Below are positions 1 to 5,173 of a stretch of DNA of 5,173 nt, piece after piece. Source of the stretch: Actinomyces viscosus (lineage in GTDB: Bacteria; Bacteroidota; Bacteroidia; Flavobacteriales_D; Crocinitomicaceae); contig CALPVI020000163.1 in assembly GCA_943326975.2 (NCBI GenBank), positions 1-5,173 on the forward strand, in the 5' to 3' direction. The notes under the pieces are model-generated. The model made no database searches and was not told the origin of the DNA. It saw only the letters and a program-made list of their open reading frames with translations. Position 1 is the stretch's first letter; each line of letters opens with the position of its first letter. The translations under genes and the position numbers were made by a program.

Positions 1-836
1 TAATATTCTCCAGCATTAGATTTGATAAATTCCAATTCGCAACCACCTTTCCATTTTGAATTTGAGATTACACGATTTGTTATTTCAATCAATTTTTCAT
101 CATCTAACGAAACACCTGCCCAAGCTTTACCTTTATCCGTAATGTATAGCTTTCTCATTGGAACAGCACCGATGCAATTTCCTTTCCCATCACCAATTGC
201 AGTTACGTTTACTTCATTTCCGCTAACAAACTCTTGAACAATGATTGGTAAACCCCATTTTGCACTGATTTTATTGAAATAATTAACAGCTTGCTCTGGT
301 GTTGCAGCAATTGAAGCGTCATAATATTTTCCTTTAATTACCAAAGGATAAGTAAATTCATTTTTCAATGCTCCTATTTCAGAAGAAGTAAATATCATTT
401 TACTGTATGGTACTTTCACTTCATTTTCTAAACCAAATTCATACAATACTGATTTGTGTCGAGATTCAAATTGTTCTTGAGTTGGTAAAGCCGTAGCAAT
501 ACCAAAATCTGTTTGCAATTGCTTAGAAAGTTTGATGAAACTGTGTAATTCTGCGTCAAAATTTGGAATAATTACATCGATTTTTTCAATGCTGTTGATA
601 TAACTTAGACGTTCTAATAAAGTTGCAGTTCCCGAAGATGGTAAAGGAATCGAATACGATTTATCTACCAAATCACGCATATACAAACCTGGTTCTAAGT
701 TCTCGTAGGATAAACCTATAATTCTTACATCAAATTCATTACTTTCCTTTAATGCTCGAATAACAGGTATCCCAGGTCCTGGGCTATCAATATTATTGAG
801 ACCAGATACAGCGACTGTTATCTGTCGTTTACTCAT
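1..836 (-). CDS. ATP-grasp family ligase, C-terminal part missing (cut by window edge)
   Basis: This is the first 278 codons of an open frame that starts at the ATG at 836 and leaves the window on the left with no stop. The N-terminus (MSKRQITVAVSGLNNIDSPG) looks like a Rossmann-like preATP-grasp domain of carbamoyl-phosphate-synthase or biotin-carboxylase type. ATP-grasp landmarks follow: PLVIKGK with likely ATP-contacting lysines K168 and K170, the VQEFVSGNEVNV strand with the adenine-contacting QE pair at 201-202, and GGCELEFIK at 264-272. The family usually continues directly with a metal-binding E-I-N-P-R motif, which must lie just beyond the edge. Such enzymes form an acyl-phosphate with ATP and join it to an amine or similar nucleophile; the substrate cannot be told here. 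The start overlaps the end of the upstream PqqD-like gene by 8 bases, implying translational coupling and a shared function. The fold is secure; the reaction is unknown. Confidence 0.85.
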   Translation of the reverse strand, partial: MSKRQITVAVSGLNNIDSPGPGIPVIRALKESNEFDVRIIGLSYENLEPGLYMRDLVDKSYSIPLPSSGTATLLERLSYINSIEKIDVIIPNFDAELHSFIKLSKQLQTDFGIATALPTQEQFESRHKSVLYEFGLENEVKVPYSKMIFTSSEIGALKNEFTYPLVIKGKYYDASIAATPEQAVNYFNKISAKWGLPIIVQEFVSGNEVNVTAIGDGKGNCIGAVPMRKLYITDKGKAWAGVSLDDEKLIEITNRVISNSKWKGGCELEFIKSNAGEY

Positions 837-1080
837 GGCTATTTACAGTTAATTGGTAGTTGTTTAACATTAAAGAAAAATCAGCTAAATCTTTCTCTAC
901 AGTTGATGCATCTACATTGAATTTAGAAACTACTTCTAGTATTAATTCTTCTTTCGATTTATTTTCCTTTAACAAACGAATGATCTCCATTCCTACTTGG
1001 TTTGTTGAGAATGAATCTCCAGTGCTTGGATTAAAAATAAATCCTGAATCACTAATGGCAATGTTTTTATTGATCTGCAT
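829..1080 (-). CDS. PqqD family protein (RiPP recognition element-like), 83 aa
   Basis: This small acidic protein has the size and pattern of a stand-alone PqqD domain. An N-terminal beta-hairpin carries the typical 'xGFIFNPSTGDSFSTNQVG' arrangement (residues 12-30; other members have a leucine-asparagine pair near T26-N27). A helix follows with IIRLLKENKSKEEL (33-46), then the winged-helix part with a 'FNVDASTVEKDLADF' motif (54-68). PqqD itself binds the PqqA peptide and presents it to the radical SAM enzyme PqqE; relatives act as leader-peptide recognition elements in many RiPP pathways, though some PqqD-like proteins sit in systems with no known peptide. The ATP-grasp gene starts inside its last codons (8-base overlap), so the two probably act together. 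No Shine-Dalgarno is seen; the A/T-rich leader suits Bacteroidota. Three direct repeats lie 61 to 114 bases upstream of its start. An 87-codon antisense frame over this gene is judged a shadow. Confidence 0.8.
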   Translation of the reverse strand: MQINKNIAISDSGFIFNPSTGDSFSTNQVGMEIIRLLKENKSKEELILEVVSKFNVDASTVEKDLADFSLMLNNYQLTVNSHE

Positions 1081-1224
1081 AATTCTATTGTTTAAGTTTA
1101 TATTTCAAAGAAAGAAAAATTAAATCATTTATTTTAAATGTATCGGTAAACGACAAAAAAGTATCGGAGAATGATAAAATTTACCGCTAAATGATTGATT
1201 AAAAAGAAAAAAAGGAAGTCGTGA
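1081..1224 (-). promoter_or_regulatory. Putative regulatory region of the PqqD/ATP-grasp operon
   Basis: This 144-base gap lies between the stop of the LytTR regulator gene and the PqqD-like gene. It is A/T-rich and holds three 13-base direct repeats in its distal half. Downstream of them, on the minus strand, TTTCTTTG at 1113-1106 is a weak match to the Bacteroidota -7 element TAnnTTTG; no -33 TTTG is found at the right distance before it. If this were the -7 box, the nearest repeat would sit at about -38 to -50, where an activator would contact RNA polymerase. A T-rich tract follows the regulator stop (about 1213-1201 on the minus strand) but has no stem before it, so no intrinsic terminator is called and read-through from the two-component genes is possible. 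No peptide-sized open frame is seen on the minus strand. Confidence 0.45.
1141..1194. repeat. Three 13-bp direct repeats, 20-21 bp period (candidate LytTR operator)
   Basis: On the plus strand the copies are TATCGGTAAACGA (1141-1153), TATCGGAGAATGA (1162-1174) and TACCGCTAAATGA (1182-1194). Pairwise identities are 10/13, 10/13 and 9/13; the consensus is TAYCGSWRAAYGA. Start-to-start distances are 21 and 20 bases, two helical turns, so all copies face the same side of the DNA. LytTR-domain regulators are known to bind direct repeats of about 9-10 bases with 12-13 base gaps, the same period, and the core CGTTTA (minus-strand sense) partly fits their published consensus. The LytTR gene ends next door at 1225. 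That this regulator binds here is inference; the repeats themselves are directly visible. Confidence 0.6.
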
Positions 1225-1923
1225 TTAGAATGATTTTTGGATATAAGCCTTGAAAAATTGATCTTCATAACTCTTTCCAATTGGGATTTCAGTAATACCC
1301 ATACTAATTACTTTACCTCGAACCGACTCAATTTTATTGATTGGAACGATATAAGAACGATGTACACGAACAAAATCTGAAGTAGGCAATTTTTCTTGAA
1401 TTGACTTCATACTCATTAAAGTCAGTACTGGTTTTTTACCAAATTGGTGAATCTTAATGTAATCGTCAAATGTTTCTAAATACAAGATTTCTTGAAAAGG
1501 AATTTTCACTAAACTATATTCCGATCGTACATAAAGGTATTCAACGGTTATTTTATCCTGTTGGAATGCATAATTATAATACGATTTTGCTTTATCTATC
1601 GCTTGTTTGAAACGACTTTCTTCAAATGGTTTTAATAAGTAATCAATTGCATTTAAATTAAAGCCTTCCACTGCATATTCACTATGAGCGGTTGTAAATA
1701 TAACCATCGTGTTTTTATGCAAATTTTTATAAAAATCGATACCAGAAATATCGGGCATTTGAATATCAAGAAAAATTAAATCAATTGAATGTGAACTTAA
1801 ATAAGCATGTGCTTCTGTAGAATCTGTAAACGATCTTTCTAGATTCAAATCTGGTATAGTTGAACAGAAATAACTAATTATATCCAATGCTAACGGTTCA
1901 TCATCTAATGCAATACAATTCAT
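1225..1923 (-). CDS. LytTR family response regulator, 232 aa
   Basis: This is a full-length two-domain response regulator of normal size. The receiver domain (residues 1-120) has the acidic pair D7-D8, phospho-acceptor D53 in LIFLDIQMPDISG, the switch threonines in FTTAHSEYAVEGF (T77/T78), and K98 in the DYLLKPF motif. The LytTR DNA-binding domain (about 127-232) shows ILYLETFDDYIKIH (146-159) and the hallmark FVRVHRSYIVPINKIESV (184-201). It should be phosphorylated by the histidine kinase encoded immediately upstream, with which it overlaps by one base (TAATG), so the two are translationally coupled. LytTR regulators usually activate a few targets, often neighbouring ones, through direct repeats; the repeats 31 to 84 bases beyond its stop make the PqqD/ATP-grasp operon the prime candidate. 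All catalytic residues are present. The family call is very secure; the target is inferred. Confidence 0.97.
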   Translation of the reverse strand: MNCIALDDEPLALDIISYFCSTIPDLNLERSFTDSTEAHAYLSSHSIDLIFLDIQMPDISGIDFYKNLHKNTMVIFTTAHSEYAVEGFNLNAIDYLLKPFEESRFKQAIDKAKSYYNYAFQQDKITVEYLYVRSEYSLVKIPFQEILYLETFDDYIKIHQFGKKPVLTLMSMKSIQEKLPTSDFVRVHRSYIVPINKIESVRGKVISMGITEIPIGKSYEDQFFKAYIQKSF

Positions 1924-2927
1924 TATTTCACTTGAATTAAAAGGTTAACAAAAAATCGATTCTCCTCTTCAGTTATAGTCAGAGTGTGACTATTTGGATA
2001 ATACTGCTCTAACCTTCGTCTTGAATTTTCTATTCCAATTTTCGTCTCATCTTCTACTTTCGCATGTGTTTTATGAATCGTATTTTGAATCTCGATAGTT
2101 AAATCAGTTCGAAACAATTTTATTGTAATAGCAATTTGACTTTCTTCAGAAGCGCTTACACCATATTTAAAAGCGTTTTCTATAAAGGAAATAAATAACA
2201 TTGGAACTATTCGTTTTCCAATAAAATTACCTTCTTGTACAAAATTTACATTTACATTTTTGTTCAAGCGCATTTTTTGTAAATCGATATAATCTGAAAC
2301 ATATTTAATTTCTTTATCCAAAGAAACAAATTCTTCGTTAGCATCACTTATTACGTAACGCATAATTGAAGATAATTTCACAATTGATCCGGCTGTATCA
2401 TCCGATTTTTTAACTGCTAAAGCGTAAATTCCATTTAATGTATTGAATAAAAAATGGGGATTAATTTGGGCTTTTAAATAAGATAGTTCAACGTTTGCTT
2501 TTTCTAATTCTGTTTGTCTCCATCGCTCATACATCTTCAAACCAAACGAAGCAACTAATACAATAATCAAACGGATAATCATACTTCCAAACAATGGAGG
2601 ATCATCATTCCTATCTAAAAGAGCTCGGGTTGGTTGCTCCATTTTCAAGAACCATGCTATTAAAGTAGAAATGATAAAAGTGAAAAAAATAATCGTTCCG
2701 TAAGTGTAATAAAGATGTTTAAAATAATATTTTGGAATGGCGATTAAATAATTGAAATAGAAAATTCCAATAAAAAAAACATTAGATAATAAAATACTGA
2801 TAATCAAACTACCAGATTCACCACTTCTATAAATATCCAAGGGCTTTGGAAAGAATATATAAGGCAGGATAATGAATTGAATCCAAACTAAAACATGTAA
2901 TAATATAACTTTTGAACGTTTTGTCAT
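1923..2927 (-). CDS. LytS/YehU-like sensor histidine kinase (PF06580), 334 aa
   Basis: This is a membrane sensor kinase that should phosphorylate the LytTR regulator encoded directly downstream (1-base overlap). Four hydrophobic segments fall at about residues 6-26, 41-63, 76-95 and 114-131, with only short loops and no extracellular sensor domain, so the signal is probably read within or near the membrane. A short coiled coil (about 134-150) leads to the His_kinase domain: LKAQINPHFLFNTLNGIYAL with phospho-acceptor H158, then the ATPase domain with N-box FISFIENAFKYGV (N251) and a G-box around IGIENSRRRLEQYYP (G298). The ATG at 2927 was chosen over an in-frame TTG at 2936: the ATG is the stronger codon, and the TTG lies inside a consensus -7 promoter element. 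The architecture is that of the small Bacteroidota LytS-type kinases; the ligand is unknown. Confidence 0.96.
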   Translation of the reverse strand: MTKRSKVILLHVLVWIQFIILPYIFFPKPLDIYRSGESGSLIISILLSNVFFIGIFYFNYLIAIPKYYFKHLYYTYGTIIFFTFIISTLIAWFLKMEQPTRALLDRNDDPPLFGSMIIRLIIVLVASFGLKMYERWRQTELEKANVELSYLKAQINPHFLFNTLNGIYALAVKKSDDTAGSIVKLSSIMRYVISDANEEFVSLDKEIKYVSDYIDLQKMRLNKNVNVNFVQEGNFIGKRIVPMLFISFIENAFKYGVSASEESQIAITIKLFRTDLTIEIQNTIHKTHAKVEDETKIGIENSRRRLEQYYPNSHTLTITEEENRFFVNLLIQVK

Positions 2928-2933
2928 GCTAAA

Positions 2934-2941
2934 CAAATGTA
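2934..2941 (-). promoter_or_regulatory. -7 promoter element of the two-component operon
   Basis: On the minus strand the bases read TACATTTG, an exact match to the Bacteroidota sigma factor -7 consensus TAnnTTTG. A clear -33 TTTG is not found; a TTTC-containing tract lies in that area. The element ends only 7 bases before the A of the kinase ATG at 2927. With the usual -7 to start-site spacing, the transcript would begin at or next to the start codon, suggesting a leaderless or nearly leaderless mRNA. The motif is visible; its activity is inferred. Confidence 0.55.
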
Positions 2942-2965
2942 AAGATTAATTTGAAAGAAATGAAA

Positions 2966-2996
2966 TTTGGAATTCATTCCCTTTTTTCTAATTTTA
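2966..2996 (+). promoter_or_regulatory. Promoter of holA-rsmE, Bacteroidota type
   Basis: TTTG at 2966-2969 (-33 consensus) is followed after 19 bases by TAATTTTA at 2989-2996, a match to TAnnTTTG at all but the last base. The spacing is in the normal range for Bacteroidota promoters. The -7 box ends four bases before the holA ATG at 3001, so transcription would start at about the start codon itself. Together with the opposing element of the kinase gene it fills most of the 73-base divergent gap. Confidence 0.55.
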
Positions 2997-3000
2997 CACT

Positions 3001-3999
3001 ATGGATTACAAAGCGATCATACGCGATATTGAGAATAAGAAATTTGAAAAAATTTATTTTCTTCATGGCGAAGAACCTTTTTTCATTGACGAAATAACTA
3101 AAGCATTGTTTGATAATGTTTTAGAAGAACATGAACGTGATTTTAACCAAGCAGTAATGTATGGTAAAGATTCAGAAGTTTTAAATGTTATCTCTGAAGC
3201 AAAGGGCTATCCAATGATGTCCGAATACAAATTAGTTGTAATTAAAGAAGCACAAGATTTAAAAAACTTTGATTTACTTGAATCTTACTTTGAGCAACCT
3301 GCTGATAATACGGTATTTGTAATCAATTATAAATATAAAACCTATGATACCAGAAAGAAAATAGCGAAAACTGCGGCTAAAAATGGTATCATTTTCAAAT
3401 CAGAAAAAATTCGTGAATACAATCTTGCTGAATGGATCAATGCTTACGTTCGAACAAAAGAATATAGTATTACTTCTAAAGGTTCAATCATGCTTTCTGA
3501 ATTCTTAGGGAATGATTTAAGTCGTATTACAAACGAATTAAATAAATTATTCCTTTTGATTGAAAAAGGTACAACAATCAATGAAGTTCACATTGAGGAA
3601 AATATCGGAATTTCTAAAGATTATAATCCTTATGAATTAACAAATGCAATTTTGGTTCGTGATGTTCCAAAAGCGTTTTCAATTGTCCATTATTTCGAAC
3701 ACAATCCGAAAGCAGGAGAGTTAATTGTGATTATTCCAACTATTTTCAATGTGTTTACAAAATTAATGCGCATACATTTTTTACCGAATAATTCAAAAGA
3801 AGCTATCGCACAAGCTATCGGTGTTCACCCTTTTGTTGCAACTTCTTATATCAACGCAGCAAAAGTGTACAATCCAAAAAAAATTGCAGCGAACATTGCT
3901 ATTTTGCACGAATATGATTTAAAATCAAAAGGTGTTGATAATGCAACATTTACTGGTGGAGAATTAATGCGAGAAATGATTTATCGACTTTTACACTAA
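3001..3999 (+). CDS. holA: DNA polymerase III subunit delta, 332 aa
   Basis: This is the delta subunit of the clamp-loader complex, which opens the beta sliding clamp and loads it on primed DNA at the replication fork. The N-terminal AAA+-like domain opens with the family signature YFLHGEEPFFIDEI (residues 19-32) and continues with the strand-helix pattern KLVVIKEAQDLK and DNTVFVINYKYKTYDTRKKIAK; as expected for delta there is no Walker A motif. The middle helical domain includes LSRITNELNKLFLLI and the following helix after 'GISKDYNPYELTNAIL'. The C-terminal collar (about 210-332) carries the typical 'GVHPFVATSYINAAK' region. The length is normal for the family. The ATG at 3001 sits just after a promoter match and is the natural start. 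Its stop overlaps the rsmE start by one base, so the two form an operon. All parts look intact. Confidence 0.95.
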   Translation: MDYKAIIRDIENKKFEKIYFLHGEEPFFIDEITKALFDNVLEEHERDFNQAVMYGKDSEVLNVISEAKGYPMMSEYKLVVIKEAQDLKNFDLLESYFEQPADNTVFVINYKYKTYDTRKKIAKTAAKNGIIFKSEKIREYNLAEWINAYVRTKEYSITSKGSIMLSEFLGNDLSRITNELNKLFLLIEKGTTINEVHIEENIGISKDYNPYELTNAILVRDVPKAFSIVHYFEHNPKAGELIVIIPTIFNVFTKLMRIHFLPNNSKEAIAQAIGVHPFVATSYINAAKVYNPKKIAANIAILHEYDLKSKGVDNATFTGGELMREMIYRLLH

Positions 4000-4700
4000 T
4001 GAGACTATTCTACGATCCAACGATTGATTCTAACGCAAAATCACATTCATTAAGTGAAGAAGAATCAAAACACATTTGTAAAGTATTACGTTTATCAAAT
4101 GGAGATGATGTAGCAATCATTGATGGAAATGGTTCATTGTTTGAAACAAAAATCAGTGATGCTAATCCAAAAAAATGTGTTGTAGAAATTATAAAACAAA
4201 CGATCGAACCCAAAGCAAAAGAAGAAATTCACATTGCTATTGCCCCAACAAAAATGATGGATCGATTGGAATGGTTTTTAGAAAAAGCTACTGAGATTGG
4301 AATTACTGAAATTACACCTCTACTCTGCTCTAATTCAGAAAGAAAACAGATTAAAGATGAACGTTTAGAAAAAATACTCGTTTCTGCAATGAAACAATCG
4401 AAACGAATGTATCTACCAAAATTAAATCCTTTTACAGATTTCAATTCATTCATTCAAAAACACCCAAAAGGTTTGATAGCGCATTGCTATGAAAATAAAA
4501 AAAATGCGATGAAAGATGTATTTGAATTCACGGACTGCCCTATTTTAATTGGTCCTGAGGGTGATTTCTCAACTCAAGAAGTCGAAAAAGCAATACAAAC
4601 TGGTTACAAAACAATTACATTAGGAAACAATCGTTTACGAACAGAAACAGCCGGTTTATACGCCGTTATGAAAGCGAAATTAATGATTGATAATCTTTAA
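3999..4700 (+). CDS. rsmE: 16S rRNA (uracil(1498)-N(3))-methyltransferase, 233 aa
   Basis: This enzyme transfers a methyl group from S-adenosylmethionine to N3 of U1498 in helix 44 of 16S rRNA, near the decoding site of the 30S subunit. The N-terminal PUA-like RNA-binding domain (about 1-70) contains EESKHICKVLRLSNGDDVAIIDGNG. The SPOUT methyltransferase domain follows, with AIAPTKMMDRLEWFLEKATEIGITEITPL, then the trefoil-knot SAM-binding motifs GPEGDF (185-190) and LGNNRLRTETA (208-218), which are diagnostic for RsmE. The length is normal and all motifs are present. The start overlaps the holA stop (TAATG), pointing to translational coupling; there is no ribosome binding site of its own. Confidence 0.97.
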   Translation: MRLFYDPTIDSNAKSHSLSEEESKHICKVLRLSNGDDVAIIDGNGSLFETKISDANPKKCVVEIIKQTIEPKAKEEIHIAIAPTKMMDRLEWFLEKATEIGITEITPLLCSNSERKQIKDERLEKILVSAMKQSKRMYLPKLNPFTDFNSFIQKHPKGLIAHCYENKKNAMKDVFEFTDCPILIGPEGDFSTQEVEKAIQTGYKTITLGNNRLRTETAGLYAVMKAKLMIDNL

Positions 4701-4763
4701 AGTTTTTCCCACTTTGGGGGGATTAAATGAGAGGATTTATTTTTAGATTTTAAATTATTGATT
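4701..4763 (+). other. Intergenic spacer rsmE to DUF4159 gene
   Basis: This 63-base spacer is A/T-rich apart from a run of six G. A small stem, CCCA-CTT-TGGG at 4708-4718, can form but has no T-run after it, so it does not look like an intrinsic terminator. A partial -7-like TAGATTTT occurs at 4744-4751 with no TTTG at proper spacing (the nearest is 27 bases upstream). The downstream gene is therefore probably read through from holA-rsmE, possibly with a weak promoter of its own. Confidence 0.3.
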
Positions 4764-5173
4764 ATGAAATATATAATATTTAGTGTTTTTTCAATTTTAA
4801 TGTTTATTTCCTATTCTCAAGGAACGTATCAATTAGCAGTATTGAAATACAATGGCGGTGGAGATTATTATGCAAATCCTACAGCTTTACCTAATTTAAT
4901 TTCATTCTGTAATCAGAATTTAAACACAAATATTTCAAAAGATGTTCCTTATGTTGAAGTGGGGAGTCCAGACTTATTTTTATATCCTTTTATTCATATG
5001 ACAGGTCATGGAAATGTTGTTTTCTCTCCATCGGAGGTTGAAAATTTACGTAAATACTTATTAGGAGGTGGTTTCTTGCACGTGGACGACAATTACGGAA
5101 TGAATGAATTTATTCGAGTAGAATTAAAAAAAGTATTTCCAAACAATGAATTAGTAGAATTACCATTTAATCA
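4764..5173 (+). CDS. Exported DUF4159 domain protein, C-terminus cut by window edge
   Basis: The first 136 codons of an open frame that runs off the right edge without a stop. Residues 1-18 form a signal peptide: a lysine at position 2, a hydrophobic core, and an S-Y-S cleavage motif before Q19, so the mature protein is likely periplasmic. The rest matches the DUF4159 pattern: AVLKYNGGGDYYANPTALPN near the start, then DLFLYPFIHMTGHG (70-83), SPSEVENLRKYLLGGGFLHVDD (88-109), and the 'VFPNNELVELPFNH' end where the family continues. The conserved GHG (81-83) and DD (108-109) resemble the class I glutamine-amidotransferase-like fold known for this family, but no biochemical role is established. 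The ATG at 4764 is chosen because it gives a proper signal peptide at once. It lies 63 bases after rsmE on the same strand. Confidence 0.88.
   Translation, partial: MKYIIFSVFSILMFISYSQGTYQLAVLKYNGGGDYYANPTALPNLISFCNQNLNTNISKDVPYVEVGSPDLFLYPFIHMTGHGNVVFSPSEVENLRKYLLGGGFLHVDDNYGMNEFIRVELKKVFPNNELVELPFN

Noticed and set aside
22..237. A 71-codon plus-strand open frame
   Set aside because: It lies wholly inside the minus-strand ATP-grasp gene, whose motifs (VQEFVSGNEVN, GGCELEFIK) are read through this very stretch.
860..1123. An 87-codon plus-strand open frame with a hydrophobic end, opposite the PqqD-like gene
   Set aside because: The minus strand encodes a recognisable PqqD domain whose end is coupled to the ATP-grasp start; the plus frame has no family resemblance and its hydrophobic tail arises from antisense of A/T-rich sequence.
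1200..1224. Possible terminator of the LytTR gene in the T-rich tract (minus-strand sense)
   Set aside because: There is no inverted repeat before the T-run, so only a T-rich tract is present.
2928..2936. Extension of the kinase to an in-frame TTG at 2936
   Set aside because: The TTG is part of an exact TAnnTTTG promoter element, and the ATG at 2927 gives a normal N-terminus ahead of the first membrane helix.
4010..4453. Two minus-strand open frames (67 and 74 codons) inside rsmE
   Set aside because: They are antisense to a well-recognised RsmE protein and resemble no family.
4706..4722. Possible terminator hairpin after rsmE (CCCA-CTT-TGGG)
   Set aside because: The stem is only four Watson-Crick pairs and is followed by G and A rather than a T-run.

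Overview
The window looks like chromosomal DNA from a member of the Bacteroidota, most likely a flavobacterium (class Flavobacteriia). The evidence is the strong A+T richness, the absence of Shine-Dalgarno motifs before the starts, matches to the Bacteroidota promoter pattern TTTG-N19-TAnnTTTG, and the protein types: a LytS-like/LytTR two-component pair and the order holA, rsmE, DUF4159. Genus cannot be fixed from sequence reading alone.

The left half is all on the minus strand. Read in transcription order (right to left), it holds a four-helix membrane histidine kinase (PF06580 type, 1923-2927) and its LytTR response regulator (1225-1923, overlapping by 1 base). A 144-base gap follows, with three 13-base direct repeats spaced 21 and 20 bases apart. 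Next comes a small PqqD-like protein (829-1080), overlapping by 8 bases an ATP-grasp ligase that runs off the left edge (1-836).

The right half is on the plus strand and is housekeeping in character: holA (DNA polymerase III delta subunit, 3001-3999), rsmE (16S rRNA m3U1498 methyltransferase, 3999-4700, overlapping by 1 base), and the start of an exported DUF4159 protein (4764 to the right edge). The kinase and holA diverge from a 73-base gap. Both have a promoter-like match so close to the ATG that their mRNAs may be leaderless or nearly so.

The most interesting part is the left block. A PqqD-like fold is a peptide-binding element of peptide-modifying systems, and ATP-grasp enzymes join carboxylates to amines. 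The repeats upstream of this pair have the spacing expected for LytTR regulators, so the adjacent two-component system may directly switch on the PqqD/ATP-grasp operon. Whether the product is a modified peptide, and whether the kinase senses it, is hypothesis; no precursor peptide gene is visible here.
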